64,000 bases of DNA from Chryseobacterium gleum (GCA_945862165.1 CAMAXI010000002.1:186001-250000), one strand, 5' to 3'. Shown: positions 25,326-36,093, counted from the first letter of the stretch. A program made the numbers and translations. Notes: generated from the sequence alone by a model not told the origin.

Positions 25326-28010
25326 ATGAAAAAAACTACGTCACTAGCCTCTCTTATACTTCTCACTCTGACTTGTATTCTAGTGTCCGCTTGTTCCACG
25401 GAAAACAATGCTTTTATCAATCGTAAATACCATGGAATAACTGCAAAATATAATGGTTATTTTAATGCAAACGAACTTCTAAAAACTGCATTAGAATCTT
25501 ACCGTACAAATTCAAAAGAAAATTACTACGACATTCTACCAATTGAACAAGTTCCAAACGATAAAGAATTTCAAGCATTTCTCCCAGCTATTGATACTGC
25601 TATTGCGAAATGTTCCAAAGTCATACGAAACCATTGCATGCCAAGTATGGAATTTGGAGGTGGGAAAAAAGTGGAAAATAACCCTTGGATCGATGAAAAT
25701 TGGAATACGATTGGAAGAGCATACTACTTAAAACACGACTACGAACTCTCTCAAAAAAACTTTGAATATGTACAACGCCTGTTTGCGAATGATAAATCGT
25801 ACTATGTCGCAAGCATGTGGATTATCAAATCGCTGATTGCTACAAATAAAATAAACGAAGCAAAAGAAAAATTACTAGAACTAGACCTATTAGTAGAAAA
25901 ACAGAAAAAGGAGAAAGAGGCAAACAAAACCAATATAGTCGGAAAAATTTCAAAAGTTTTTGCTAAAAAAGAGAAAAATAGTGTCAAGTTACTTCCGGAA
26001 TTTACCAAACGTTTAGAAGTAGAATTAGCATTATTAAAAGGAAATTTATATACTCAAAATGGAGAATATACTTTAGCAATTGAAAATTTGGAAAAAGTCA
26101 TTAACAAATCCAAAAAGAAAGCAGAAAAAACGAGAGTACACTTCATCCTCGGACAATTATATAGTTTATCGAAAAAATATGAACTAGCAAAAAATCACTT
26201 TTCAAAAGTGGTTACATCTCCACAAGCACCATTTGAAATGCAATTTAATGCGCGAATCAATCGTGCATATCTTGGGAAAGATGAGAAAATAAAAAAAGAA
26301 TTGCAAAAAATGTTACGAGATGACAAAAACACGGAATTCCGAGATCAGTTGTATTATGCATTAGCAAAATTATTTTTACAAGAAAATAATCGTGCGGAAG
26401 CAATAATATTGTTACATAAATCTACTTACTACTCTACGGTAAACAAACGGCAACAAGCAATAAGTTACGAAGAATTAGGAAACTTGAGTTACCAAATAAA
26501 AGATTACATCAAAGCACAAAAATATTATGATAGTTGCGTAAAAGTGATGCCTGAGACCTATCCAAATAATGAAGATATTCGTAAAAAAGCATCCAAACTT
26601 AAAAACCTAGTTATTGCGGTGGATATTGTGGAATATGAAGATAGCCTTCTACGTTTAGCGAAAATGGACGATAAAACTAGAAAAAATTACCTGGAACAAA
26701 GCATCAAAAAGATTAAATCTAACGCAGAGAAAAAACAACGAGAAGAAGCAGCTAGATTAAGAGATATACAAGCAAAACAAAAAGCGGCACAAGAAAATGA
26801 TCCTTCCGGAAATAAATGGTATTGGAACAACGTCAAATCAAAAGCGGATGGAGTTAGTGAGTTTAAGAAAAATTGGGGTGAACGAGAAAACGAAGACGAT
26901 TGGAGACGTAGCGATAAGTTAGTAATTGCAGCTAATAAAATGGACAGCTCACAAACAAAAGCAAGTGGAAGTGGAAGTCTTACCTCTGAAAAAGAAAAAG
27001 ATACCTTAACCATCGAAAATCTACTTGCAAATATTCCACTGACAAAAGCATTACAAGATTCATCGATGGAACGTTTACTGGCTGCGCAATATGAAGCAGG
27101 ACTCATTTACAAAGAACTACTTGGAGAATATAAAATGGCTACCGAACGTTTTATAGATGTTGTAAATCGCAACTATACAAGTGATTATAAACTATTGTCT
27201 GCCTATCAATTATACAAAATATACGAAGGAAAAGATAACGCAAAAATGCAAGTGCAAAAATCCTATATCCTTCAAAACTTTCCAAATTCCGATTATGCAA
27301 ACTATTTGAAAGATCCAAACTTTTTCACAAAGAAAAAAGAAGAAGAACGAAAAGCGGAAGCGATCTATGTGAAAGTTTTAGAAAAATATAGAGCTAACGA
27401 ATACGTCGAAGTTATAAATGCTTCTAATGAAGTAATTAATAATGACCCGAAAAATGTTTTTCTTGCTAAGTACATGTTATTAAATGCAATGGCACAAGCT
27501 TTACAAATAAATGACAAAAAAGAGATCGAACCGTTATTACAGGAAATTGTCCAAAAATTTGCAGGAACATTAGAAGCTAAAAAAGCTAGCGAATTGATTG
27601 AAATTCTGCAAAAAGGAGTTTCTCAAGATAAAAAAGTAGAATTCAACAAAGAATCGATTTACAAATTTGTTGAAGGACAAGCAGTATGGATTATTATTTT
27701 TCTAGATTCTAACAGTGATTCGAATGCAGCAAAAAATAAAATTGCATTGTTTAATGAGGATGCCTATGCTGGTAAAGAAATTACTGTCTCTTCTAAATTA
27801 TTTAATGAAAATCAAAGTATTGTGGTTTTAAAATCATTCACGCATACGGATGCAGAAGAATATGTAGATCACTTTAAAACAGATAAAACAAACCTTGATG
27901 CGTATGCAAACTTGCCAATTTACTTAATTTCGCAGGAAAATTTAAAAGTGCTTTTTGAAACGCACAAACTTGAAGAATATAAAACTTTTTATACTGAATA
28001 TTTCAACTAA
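25326..28010 (+). CDS. sprE: T9SS periplasmic lipoprotein SprE/PorW
   Basis: 894 residues from the ATG at 25326, which begins a lipoprotein signal (lipobox VSAC, Cys23). An in-frame start at 25248 would overlap yraN and hide it. The start of the mature protein (NAFINRKYHGITAKYNGYFNA) is the family signature. Tetratricopeptide-like repeats follow (GRAYYLKHDYELSQKNFEYV; GEYTLAIENLEKVI; HFILGQLYSLSKKYELAKNH), then a Lys/Glu-rich segment and further repeats. SprE/PorW links outer-membrane T9SS parts to the rest of the machine and is needed for secretion. Its last base is the first base of purK. Confidence 0.88.
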   Translation: MKKTTSLASLILLTLTCILVSACSTENNAFINRKYHGITAKYNGYFNANELLKTALESYRTNSKENYYDILPIEQVPNDKEFQAFLPAIDTAIAKCSKVIRNHCMPSMEFGGGKKVENNPWIDENWNTIGRAYYLKHDYELSQKNFEYVQRLFANDKSYYVASMWIIKSLIATNKINEAKEKLLELDLLVEKQKKEKEANKTNIVGKISKVFAKKEKNSVKLLPEFTKRLEVELALLKGNLYTQNGEYTLAIENLEKVINKSKKKAEKTRVHFILGQLYSLSKKYELAKNHFSKVVTSPQAPFEMQFNARINRAYLGKDEKIKKELQKMLRDDKNTEFRDQLYYALAKLFLQENNRAEAIILLHKSTYYSTVNKRQQAISYEELGNLSYQIKDYIKAQKYYDSCVKVMPETYPNNEDIRKKASKLKNLVIAVDIVEYEDSLLRLAKMDDKTRKNYLEQSIKKIKSNAEKKQREEAARLRDIQAKQKAAQENDPSGNKWYWNNVKSKADGVSEFKKNWGERENEDDWRRSDKLVIAANKMDSSQTKASGSGSLTSEKEKDTLTIENLLANIPLTKALQDSSMERLLAAQYEAGLIYKELLGEYKMATERFIDVVNRNYTSDYKLLSAYQLYKIYEGKDNAKMQVQKSYILQNFPNSDYANYLKDPNFFTKKKEEERKAEAIYVKVLEKYRANEYVEVINASNEVINNDPKNVFLAKYMLLNAMAQALQINDKKEIEPLLQEIVQKFAGTLEAKKASELIEILQKGVSQDKKVEFNKESIYKFVEGQAVWIIIFLDSNSDSNAAKNKIALFNEDAYAGKEITVSSKLFNENQSIVVLKSFTHTDAEEYVDHFKTDKTNLDAYANLPIYLISQENLKVLFETHKLEEYKTFYTEYFN

Positions 28011-29155
28011 TGGAAAAAATCTGGTACGGTAAACACTTTCAATTGGGTGTATTAGGAGGAGGTCAACTTGGTAGAATGTTAATCCAAGAAACAATCAACT
28101 ACGATGTGCAAATACATTGCCTAGATCCGGACGCAGATGCTCCTTGTAAAGACATTGCGCATAGTTTAACCGTTGGTTCTTTGAATGATTTCGATACAGT
28201 TTATAAATTTGGTAAAAACAAAGACGTAATCACCGTTGAAATTGAAAATGTTTCCATCGAAGCACTAGAAAAATTAGAAGCGGAAGGAAAAAAAGTCTTC
28301 CCGCAACCAGCTGTTTTAAAAATTATTCGCGATAAAGGCTTACAAAAACAATTTTACGCAGACCATAATATCCCTACTCCTGCTTTCTATTTGGTAAACA
28401 ACAAAGAAGAAATCACAAATTATATTTCAGAATTCCCTTTTATGCAAAAAATGCGTACGGGTGGTTACGATGGAAAAGGGGTAACTCCATTGCGTTCCGA
28501 AAAAGACTTGGAGACTGCTTTTGAAGTACCTAGTGTTTTGGAAAAATTTGTGGATTTTGAAAAGGAATTATCCGTAATCGTTGCGCGTAATGAAAACGGC
28601 GAGACAAAAGTGTATCCGACGGTAGAATGTGAGTTTAGTCCCGAAGCTAACTTAGTGGAATTTTTATTCTCTCCTGCAGATGTAACTCCAGCAATTGAAA
28701 AAGCAGCAGAAGAATTAGCAATTAGCATCATCGATAAACTTGGAATGGTTGGAATTTTAGCGGTTGAATTATTCCTAACTAAAGATGGTCAGTTATTAGT
28801 CAACGAAATCGCACCACGCCCGCACAACAGCGGTCACCATACCATCGAATGTAATGTGACTTCTCAATTTGAACAACACATGCGTAGTGTGTTAAACCTT
28901 CCACTTGGAGATACACGTATCATACAGCCAGGCGTAATGATTAACTTATTAGGTGAAAAAGGATACCAAGGTAGTGTGATCTACCAAGGATTAGAAACAG
29001 CCATTGCCATTCCTGGGGTTAAGCCACACATTTATGGAAAAGCAGAAACAAAATCCTTTCGTAAAATGGGACATATCACCATCGTTGCACCTACCCTAGA
29101 AGATGCGAAAATGAATGGAAGAAAAGTGAAAGATTTAGTGAAAGTGATAGCGTAA
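28010..29155 (+). CDS. purK: 5-(carboxyamino)imidazole ribonucleotide synthase
   Basis: 381 residues. The ATP-grasp enzyme carboxylates AIR with bicarbonate and ATP in purine synthesis. Marks are LGVLGGGQLGRMLIQE at the start, PFMQKMRTGGYDGKG in the ATP-binding part, and LLVNEIAPRPHNSGHHTIE in the metal and active site. The start codon shares one base with the sprE stop (TAATG), indicating coupled translation. purE is not in the window. The terminator stem starts at the last base of the stop codon. Confidence 0.95.
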   Translation: MEKIWYGKHFQLGVLGGGQLGRMLIQETINYDVQIHCLDPDADAPCKDIAHSLTVGSLNDFDTVYKFGKNKDVITVEIENVSIEALEKLEAEGKKVFPQPAVLKIIRDKGLQKQFYADHNIPTPAFYLVNNKEEITNYISEFPFMQKMRTGGYDGKGVTPLRSEKDLETAFEVPSVLEKFVDFEKELSVIVARNENGETKVYPTVECEFSPEANLVEFLFSPADVTPAIEKAAEELAISIIDKLGMVGILAVELFLTKDGQLLVNEIAPRPHNSGHHTIECNVTSQFEQHMRSVLNLPLGDTRIIQPGVMINLLGEKGYQGSVIYQGLETAIAIPGVKPHIYGKAETKSFRKMGHITIVAPTLEDAKMNGRKVKDLVKVIA

Positions 29156-29198
29156 ATTTTGTGTAGGGATAGGGCAGACTCTATCCCTACACAAAATT
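29155..29198. terminator. Bidirectional terminator between purK and dxr
   Basis: A perfect 18-bp inverted repeat (29155-29172 with 29181-29198) with an eight-base loop. It runs from the purK stop codon to the base next to the dxr stop, so the whole gap is the hairpin. Confidence 0.85.
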
Positions 29199-30368
29199 CT
29201 ATTTATTTTTTAATTTACATTCCGCCTCCGCCAAATTCCTCGCTTCTTCATCCACCTTCACAAAATCGGCATATTCTGGCTCTTTCACTAACGTAGCCTG
29301 ATCCATCACACTTCCATTAATTCGAGCAATATCTAAAAATCCAATTTGACCTTTCAAAAAAGCTTGAACAGTAACTTCATTCGCAGCATTTAAGGCACAA
29401 GCTGCAGTCCCTTCTCTATCCATTGCAATAAAGGCTAAATTCAAATTTTGAAACGTTTCACGATCGGGTTGCTCAAAAGTCAACTGCGGATAATCCATAA
29501 AATTAAAACGTGGGAAATCCGTTTTCAAACGTGCTGGATAGGTAAACGCATATTGTATCGGTAATTTCATGTCTGGCAATCCCATTTGTGCTTTCATGCT
29601 ACCATCTTCAAATTGTACTAAAGAATGTACGATCGACTGTGGATGCACAATTACATCGATTTGGTCTGGACGCAAATCAAACAACCACTTTGCTTCGATG
29701 ACTTCCAATCCTTTGTTCATGAGTGTCGCAGAATCAATGGTGATTTTTGCTCCCATGGTCCAATTTGGATGTTTTAATGCTTGTGCAGGAGTAACTGTTT
29801 CTAATTGCTCCCGTTTCCACCCTCTAAAAGGGCCTCCAGAAGCCGTTAAATAGATTTTCTCTATTGGATTGATATTTTCCCCAGTCAAACATTGAAAGAT
29901 TGCTGAGTGCTCAGAATCGACCGGATAAATAGTAACGTTATGTTCAAGTGCTAATTTAGTAATCAATGAACCAGCAACGACCAAGGTTTCTTTGTTCGCT
30001 AAGGCAATCGTTTTCTTTGCTTTAATAGCTTCTATCGTAGGTTTTAATCCAGCATAACCAACCAAGGCAGTCAATACCACATCTATTTCAGAACCTGTAA
30101 CAATTTGATTCAATGAATCCTTCCCACAAAAAACTTTGATATCTTCCTCCCACAAAGCAGTTTTGACCTTTTCGTACAAAGACTCATCTACAATAACAAC
30201 ACTATTCGGTTTGAATTTTTTGGCTTGCTCAATCAACAAATCCGCATTGCCATTTGCTGTTAATACTTGCAAATCAAAAACGTCTGGATACGATTCAATC
30301 ACTTCTAAGGCTTGTGTGCCAATCGAACCAGTCGAACCTAAAATTGCAATCCCTTTTTTCTTTGTCAT
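29199..30368 (-). CDS. dxr: 1-deoxy-D-xylulose 5-phosphate reductoisomerase
   Basis: 389 residues. It converts DXP to MEP with NADPH, the first committed step of the MEP isoprenoid pathway. The NADPH-binding loop is LGSTGSIGTQALEV near the N-terminus. ANKETLVVAGSL, PVDSEHSAIFQCL (metal and substrate site), LTASGGPF and MNKGLEVIEAKWLF follow. Full length. It is not beside rseP here, though the two are adjacent in many Bacteroidetes. A short hairpin upstream may be the nuo terminator. Confidence 0.96.
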   Translation of the reverse strand: MTKKKGIAILGSTGSIGTQALEVIESYPDVFDLQVLTANGNADLLIEQAKKFKPNSVVIVDESLYEKVKTALWEEDIKVFCGKDSLNQIVTGSEIDVVLTALVGYAGLKPTIEAIKAKKTIALANKETLVVAGSLITKLALEHNVTIYPVDSEHSAIFQCLTGENINPIEKIYLTASGGPFRGWKREQLETVTPAQALKHPNWTMGAKITIDSATLMNKGLEVIEAKWLFDLRPDQIDVIVHPQSIVHSLVQFEDGSMKAQMGLPDMKLPIQYAFTYPARLKTDFPRFNFMDYPQLTFEQPDRETFQNLNLAFIAMDREGTAACALNAANEVTVQAFLKGQIGFLDIARINGSVMDQATLVKEPEYADFVKVDEEARNLAEAECKLKNK

Positions 30369-30378
30369 AGTAATTTAT

Positions 30379-30410
30379 AAAAAACCCGTAACAAAATTCA
30401 TCGCTACGGG
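30379..30410 (-). terminator. Possible terminator of the nuo operon
   Basis: On the minus strand a six-base stem (CCCGTA at 30410-30405 with TACGGG at 30390-30385) with a 14-base loop is followed by six T (30384-30379). It lies about 75 bases after the nuoN stop and just before dxr. The stem is short, so termination may be leaky into dxr. Confidence 0.5.
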
Positions 30411-30484
30411 AAATTATCATTAAATATTTTTGGAATAAATCAACCAATCATTCCGTAACTCGTCACTCTTAACCCTTAACTCAA

Positions 30485-31855
30485 CTACCACCCCCCACTC
30501 ATAACATCAGGAAAAATCCCTAACGCAACAGTAATCAAGATACAAAGAATCAATACCAATTTCACTGTTCCACTCATCGGAATCACTTCTTCGCTTTCAC
30601 CTTTGAACATCGTAACGATTAAACGGAAATAGTAGTAAATACTGATTGCAGAACCAATCAAAGCAACGATGATCAAACCAATTCCGTGATTTTCTAAGTA
30701 CGAAGTAAACAAATAGTATTTTCCGAAGAAACCTGCGAATGGAGGTATACCTGCCAAAGACAACATGGAAATAATAGTTGCTACTGCCAATAAAGGATTT
30801 TTCTTCCCTAGTCCTTCAAAAGAACTAAAGTTTGTATCTCCTTTTGCTTGCAATACTAAAGCAATGATAGCAAAAGCAGCAATTGTCGCTACAGAATATG
30901 CTAAAGTGTAATATACCAAAGCATTTCCTCCAGAAGCATTATTGGCTAAAATAGCTAATAACAAATACCCTGCATGGGAAATACCAGAATACGCTAACAT
31001 ACGTTTTGCAGACGATTGGAAAACTGCAATTAAGTTTCCTAAAATGATTGTAATGCCGGCGATATAAGATAAAGTACATTCCCAAGTAGCGCTTTGTGAG
31101 CCAAAACTTACTGTAAACAATTTATAGAAAGCAGCAATTGCAGCTGTCTTCACAATTGTAGACATTAAACTTGTCACTTGAATTGGCGCTCCATCGTATA
31201 CGTCCGGTGCCCAAAAATGAAATGGTACTGCAGATATTTTAAAAGACAAACCAATTACTAAAAGTAAAATTCCAGTATACACCAATTCTAAATGCTCTGG
31301 ACTATTTTCCATATACATTTTGATCTCAGCAATATCAAATGATGCAGTCGCTCCATAAATAAAGGCAATACCCATCAATAAGAAACCAGTTGCAAATGAA
31401 CCCATTAAGAAATATTTCATGGATGATTCATTCGAACCTAAGTCTCCCTTTTTACTCCCTGCCATCACATACATACAGATCGATAATATTTCAATTCCGA
31501 TAAACAACATCGTTACATTGTGGTAAGAAACCATACAAACAGCTCCAACTAATGCAAATAAAATCAAAGTTGTTTTATCTGCTACATGTTCGCTATCATC
31601 AAAAATAGGCGTAGAAGTCAAAAACCATAAAATTGCTGTTAACACCAACACTGCAATAAATGAAATGGCTAAATTATCGAAATTGACCATGTTTGAAAAT
31701 TGTAATGGCGCAGGATTATCCCATTCTAAAAAGGTAATTCCAAGTGTCAAAATCAACCCAACAATCGTAAGTTTATAAATGATTTTTTTGAAATTTAAGA
31801 TTTCAGATAATATCCCTAAAAACCCTAATCCACTTAATAATATTAATGCTTTCAT
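30485..31855 (-). CDS. nuoN: NADH-quinone oxidoreductase subunit N
   Basis: 456 residues, a multi-helix antiporter-like membrane subunit of complex I. Conserved parts include SYHNVTMLFIGIEILSICMYVMAG with the proton-path Glu, KISAVPFHFWAPDVYDGAP, and MLAYSGISHAGYLLLA. It pumps protons in the inner membrane. Last gene of the nuo operon, 23 bases after nuoM; the 3' end has a run of C (TACCACCCCCCACTC on the plus strand). Confidence 0.95.
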   Translation of the reverse strand: MKALILLSGLGFLGILSEILNFKKIIYKLTIVGLILTLGITFLEWDNPAPLQFSNMVNFDNLAISFIAVLVLTAILWFLTSTPIFDDSEHVADKTTLILFALVGAVCMVSYHNVTMLFIGIEILSICMYVMAGSKKGDLGSNESSMKYFLMGSFATGFLLMGIAFIYGATASFDIAEIKMYMENSPEHLELVYTGILLLVIGLSFKISAVPFHFWAPDVYDGAPIQVTSLMSTIVKTAAIAAFYKLFTVSFGSQSATWECTLSYIAGITIILGNLIAVFQSSAKRMLAYSGISHAGYLLLAILANNASGGNALVYYTLAYSVATIAAFAIIALVLQAKGDTNFSSFEGLGKKNPLLAVATIISMLSLAGIPPFAGFFGKYYLFTSYLENHGIGLIIVALIGSAISIYYYFRLIVTMFKGESEEVIPMSGTVKLVLILCILITVALGIFPDVMSGGW

Positions 31856-31878
31856 ACTTATGTTATTTCCGTTTGGAC

Positions 31879-33339
31879 TTATTTAATCGTTATTTCCATG
31901 ATGGTATACAAATTCTTCACTGCAGGAGTAATCACATCTAACAATGGTTTTGGATAAACACCCATCACAAAAATCAAGATGATCAGTGGGAATAAGATTA
32001 TTTTCTCTTGCCAAACCAAATCAAAGAATTTATCTGAAATCGCAGATTTATCACCCAAAATAGATACCTGATAACTTTTTAACATATACACAGCTCCTAA
32101 AATAGTAGACAATCCAGCAAATCCAGCTAACCAATAATTGTATTCATAAATACCTACTAATAATAAGAATTCACCTATAAATCCACTTGTTAATGGCAGT
32201 GCAATACTTGCCATCATGATAATCATAAACGTAGTAGCATAAACAGGCGCAACTGTTCTAATTCCACCCAACTCATTTAATTGTCTTGTATTTGTACGAT
32301 TTACCAAGATGTCCACAACATAGAATAAACCTACAGCAGAAATACCATGCGCAAACATTTGCACTACTGCACCAGCAATACCATTATGGGTCATACTAAA
32401 TACACCTGCTGCAATTAATCCTACGTGTGCTGCTGAAGAATAGGCGATCAAACGTTTGTAATCTTTCTGGAACATTGCTAACAAAGAAGCATAAATCACT
32501 CCAATAACTGCTAAAGTAATCGCGTAAGGACCATAATTATTTACACCCATTGGAACAATCGGCAACAAAATTTTAAGCGCCCCATACACACCCATTTTAG
32601 ACATAATACCCGATAATAACATCGTACCTGGTGTAGGTGCATCCGTATAGGTATCTGCCAACCAAGAATGGAAAGGGAAAATTGGCATTTTAATAGCAAA
32701 AGCAAAAAACAACATCCAGAAAACCCAGTTTTGTGTACCTTCTGTCAATTGTAAATCATACAACGCTTGCAAGGAGAAATTATGTGGTAGTGGTGTCTGT
32801 AAATACAGGTAAATCAAGGCTGCCAACATCAACAAACTTCCTGCTAACGTATAAATAAAGAATTTAAATGTAATGCGTATACGATCCGCTCCACCCCAAA
32901 GCAATGCAATAAAGTAAATTGGAATTAAGGCAACTTCCCAGAAAATATAAAATAAGAAAGCATCTTGCGCTGTAAAAACTCCGATTAATCCAAATTGCAT
33001 CAACAAGATTAAACCATATAAACTAGAAGGGTTTTTATAGGTATTACGATTTGCAACCATAATAATGAATGGCAACAAAAGTGTTGTCAATAATACAAGC
33101 ACTAAACTAATGCCATCCATACCAACATGGAAATTGATTCCCATTCCTTTTATCCAAGGAATGTTTGTTACATATTGAGCAAGCACTTGTTTTTTATCAA
33201 ACTGAACAAACGCTGTTACGCCTATAACAAGTTCCACCAAACTTGCCCCTAAAGCGATTTTTTTAACGTTTTCTCCTTTTAGAAAGAATAATAAAATTCC
33301 TATAACTAACGGAAAAAATAAAAGTGTAGTAGTTATCAT
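31879..33339 (-). CDS. nuoM: NADH-quinone oxidoreductase subunit M
   Basis: 486 residues of the antiporter-like proton-pumping type. Marks are FYIFWEVALIPIYFIALLWGG, KMPIFPFHSWLADTYTDAPTPGT with the half-channel His and Lys region, and LIAYSSAAHVGL. Membrane subunit of complex I. It lies 10 bases after nuoL. Confidence 0.96.
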   Translation of the reverse strand: MITTTLLFFPLVIGILLFFLKGENVKKIALGASLVELVIGVTAFVQFDKKQVLAQYVTNIPWIKGMGINFHVGMDGISLVLVLLTTLLLPFIIMVANRNTYKNPSSLYGLILLMQFGLIGVFTAQDAFLFYIFWEVALIPIYFIALLWGGADRIRITFKFFIYTLAGSLLMLAALIYLYLQTPLPHNFSLQALYDLQLTEGTQNWVFWMLFFAFAIKMPIFPFHSWLADTYTDAPTPGTMLLSGIMSKMGVYGALKILLPIVPMGVNNYGPYAITLAVIGVIYASLLAMFQKDYKRLIAYSSAAHVGLIAAGVFSMTHNGIAGAVVQMFAHGISAVGLFYVVDILVNRTNTRQLNELGGIRTVAPVYATTFMIIMMASIALPLTSGFIGEFLLLVGIYEYNYWLAGFAGLSTILGAVYMLKSYQVSILGDKSAISDKFFDLVWQEKIILFPLIILIFVMGVYPKPLLDVITPAVKNLYTIMEITIK

Positions 33340-33349
33340 TCTCTGTTTG

Positions 33350-35257
33350 TTATTTGTTAAATAAATTAAGTGCTAATATTACCAAGATTCCAATCACCAT
33401 TGCGAAGATGTAGAAGCCTGTATTTCCAGTTTGTAGTTTACGCGCTTGACCACTGATAAACACAACCAATTTTCCAACTCCATTTACGATAGCATCTACT
33501 TCTTTTAATTCTAAGAATTTGTAAGAGAAACTTGCTAATCCATTCAATGGTTTAACGATAATCGCGTTATAGAATTCATCTACATAGTATTTGTTAGCCA
33601 ACAAACGCGGAATGAAACCTTGTTTTACACTATCATCTGCAGGAACAAATCCTTTACTAACAAACTTGTTACGCGCGAATAAGATCATCAAAATAGTAAT
33701 GGTAACTGTAACGCCCATTAACACATATTCTGTTGAATGCGTTAATTTATGTCCATGTGCATATATTTCAGATTGTTTAAATACAGGTGCTAAGAAATGT
33801 TCTAACCAATGACTACCACCTAATACATGTGGAATGCCAATAAATCCAGCAACTATTGCTAATACCGCTAAAACAACCAACGGTATAGTCATTGTTTTTG
33901 GAGACTCATGTAAATGGTGTTTTTGATCCTCTGTACCTCTAAATGTTCCCATGAATGTTAAGTAAAACAAACGGAACATATAAAAAGTAGTCATCATAGA
34001 ACCTAACACACCCAATACCCAAAATATTGGATTCACTTGAAATGCATGCGCTAAAATTTCATCTTTAGAGAAAAAACCGGAGAAAGGAGGAATACCAGAA
34101 ATCGCAATTGTTCCTACTAAGAAAGTCATATAGGTAATTGGAACATATTTTTTCAAACCACCCATTTTACGAATATCTTGTTCGCCACCCATCGCGTGAA
34201 TTACACTACCAGCACCTAAAAACAATAATGCTTTAAAAAATGCATGTGTGATTAAATGAAAAACACCTCCTGTAAAAGCACCTACTCCGAGTGCTAAGAA
34301 CATATATCCTAATTGACTTACTGTAGAATATGCTAATACTTTTTTAATGTCGTTTTGGAAGATCCCAATCGTTGCTGCAAAAACTGCAGTTGCTCCACCA
34401 ATAATTGCAACAAAACCAAGTGTATCTGGAGAAAGACTATATAATAAATTAGAACGTGCAATCATGTAAACACCTGCAGTTACCATCGTCGCTGCGTGTA
34501 TCAATGCTGAAACAGGAGTCGGTCCTGCCATTGCATCCGGTAACCAAGTATATAAAGGAATTTGAGCACTTTTCCCCATCGCTCCAACAAATAATAATAA
34601 AGTAATTGCTACAATTGTTGGGTCATTTTCTGTGAAATTTATCGCTCCACCAAAAACACCACTATATTGAATCGTTCCAAAAGTGGTGTAGATTAAGAAG
34701 ATACCCAAGATAAAACCTAAATCCCCAATACGGTTTACGATAAATGCTTTTTTCGCAGCATCATTATATGGTTGATTTTTGAACCAAAAACCAATTAATA
34801 AATAGGAAGCTAAACCTACACCTTCCCATCCTGCAAACATTACCAAGTAGTTGTCTCCAAGCACTAACAACAACATGAAGAATACAAATAAGTTCAAGTA
34901 AGAGAAGAACTTCGCATACCCTTCATCATCGTGCATATACCCCATAGAATATAAGTGAATCAAAAATCCAACCCCAGTAATGATTAACAACATGATGGAT
35001 GTCAAAGAATCTACTAAGAATGCAATATTCACATGAAAATCAGCAGTTGCGATCCATTCAAATAGCGTTACTGTTGTAGGTTTACCATCACCATTCAATA
35101 CATCAAAAAATACACCCAATGAAATAACAAACGAACCAAAAACCATTGCACTTGCAATGATACCCGCTAAACTTTTAGAAAAGTATGATTTTCCTAAACT
35201 AATAAGTAAAAATCCTACTAATGGCAAAAGTGGCACTAACCAAATTAATTCCTTCAT
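33350..35257 (-). CDS. nuoL: NADH-quinone oxidoreductase subunit L
   Basis: 635 residues, the largest antiporter-like subunit. Marks are MFAGWEGVGLASYLLIGFW, GKSAQIPLYTWLPDAMAGPTPVSALIHAATMVTAG and VLAYSTVSQLGYM. The long C-terminal amphipathic helix that runs along the membrane arm fits the extension after residue 500. It lies five bases after nuoK. Confidence 0.97.
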   Translation of the reverse strand: MKELIWLVPLLPLVGFLLISLGKSYFSKSLAGIIASAMVFGSFVISLGVFFDVLNGDGKPTTVTLFEWIATADFHVNIAFLVDSLTSIMLLIITGVGFLIHLYSMGYMHDDEGYAKFFSYLNLFVFFMLLLVLGDNYLVMFAGWEGVGLASYLLIGFWFKNQPYNDAAKKAFIVNRIGDLGFILGIFLIYTTFGTIQYSGVFGGAINFTENDPTIVAITLLLFVGAMGKSAQIPLYTWLPDAMAGPTPVSALIHAATMVTAGVYMIARSNLLYSLSPDTLGFVAIIGGATAVFAATIGIFQNDIKKVLAYSTVSQLGYMFLALGVGAFTGGVFHLITHAFFKALLFLGAGSVIHAMGGEQDIRKMGGLKKYVPITYMTFLVGTIAISGIPPFSGFFSKDEILAHAFQVNPIFWVLGVLGSMMTTFYMFRLFYLTFMGTFRGTEDQKHHLHESPKTMTIPLVVLAVLAIVAGFIGIPHVLGGSHWLEHFLAPVFKQSEIYAHGHKLTHSTEYVLMGVTVTITILMILFARNKFVSKGFVPADDSVKQGFIPRLLANKYYVDEFYNAIIVKPLNGLASFSYKFLELKEVDAIVNGVGKLVVFISGQARKLQTGNTGFYIFAMVIGILVILALNLFNK

Positions 35258-35262
35258 CGTTC

Positions 35263-35580
35263 TTAAAATTTAAGTTTATTAAGAAACCCAACATCTGTTG
35301 TGTTTGTATTTCTATGCATCATAATTAAAATGGAAAGTCCTACTGCAACTTCTGCAGCTGCAACAGCCATAATAAAGAATACAAATACTTGTCCTGACCC
35401 GTCACCGTGATGCGCTGAAAATGCAACCATCAACAAATTCACTGCATTTAGCATCAACTCAATACACATAAAGATGATGATTGCATTTCTTCTTAATAAT
35501 ACACCCATTACTCCGATAGAGAAAAGGATAACACTCAAAAAGATATAATGATTTAATGGAATCGCTTGTAATGTCCCCAT
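35263..35580 (-). CDS. nuoK: NADH-quinone oxidoreductase subunit K
   Basis: 105 residues and three membrane helices, the normal size. The conserved Glu residues of the proton path are visible in [17 protein letters not shown] and [13 protein letters not shown]. It lies three bases after nuoJ and five before nuoL. Confidence 0.96.
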   Translation of the reverse strand: MGTLQAIPLNHYIFLSVILFSIGVMGVLLRRNAIIIFMCIELMLNAVNLLMVAFSAHHGDGSGQVFVFFIMAVAAAEVAVGLSILIMMHRNTNTTDVGFLNKLKF

Positions 35581-35583
35581 AAC

Positions 35584-36093
35584 TTATTTTTTTACTTCTT
35601 TTTTACTCAACATAATCGCTCCAATCATCGCGCTTAGTAACAATACCGATGAAATTTCGAATGGCAATGCAAATTCTCCAAATAAGATTTTACCCAAATT
35701 AGCAGTAAGACCAATTTCAGGGTTATCTTGAATCAAAGGCATAGCTTCTGCTTTATGGAAAGTGGCAACTAATGTCAACATCAATAAACCACCTGAAAGA
35801 ACTCCTGCAAATTTCACCCAATTTTTCTTTACTGGTTCGGAATCTACGTTTAGGTTTAAAAGCATCAATACATAGAGGAATAATACCATAATTGCTCCGG
35901 CATAAACCACAATGTGAACGATCGCTAAAAATTGCGCATTTAACAACAAGTAATGACCTGCTATTGCAAAAAACGTCAAAACCAAATATAAAACACTGTG
36001 AATAGGGTTTTTAGAAAATACCACCATCAATGCAGAAAGTATTGCTAAAAAGGAAAGGAAATAAAATACGTACTGTGTCATAGCTTCTATCAA
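35584..36093 (-). CDS. nuoJ: NADH-quinone oxidoreductase subunit J
   Basis: 169 residues with five predicted membrane helices. NuoJ marks are FSKNPIHSVLYLVLTFFAIAGHYLLL and AIVHIVVYAGAIMVLFLYVLMLL, with the mobile third helix. It directly abuts the nuoI stop. Confidence 0.95.
   Translation of the reverse strand: MIEAMTQYVFYFLSFLAILSALMVVFSKNPIHSVLYLVLTFFAIAGHYLLLNAQFLAIVHIVVYAGAIMVLFLYVLMLLNLNVDSEPVKKNWVKFAGVLSGGLLMLTLVATFHKAEAMPLIQDNPEIGLTANLGKILFGEFALPFEISSVLLLSAMIGAIMLSKKEVKK

Noticed and set aside
26687-27106. 139-codon minus-strand frame opposite sprE
   Set aside because: A Ser/Phe-rich shadow of the Lys/Glu-rich coding strand; no start context or family likeness.
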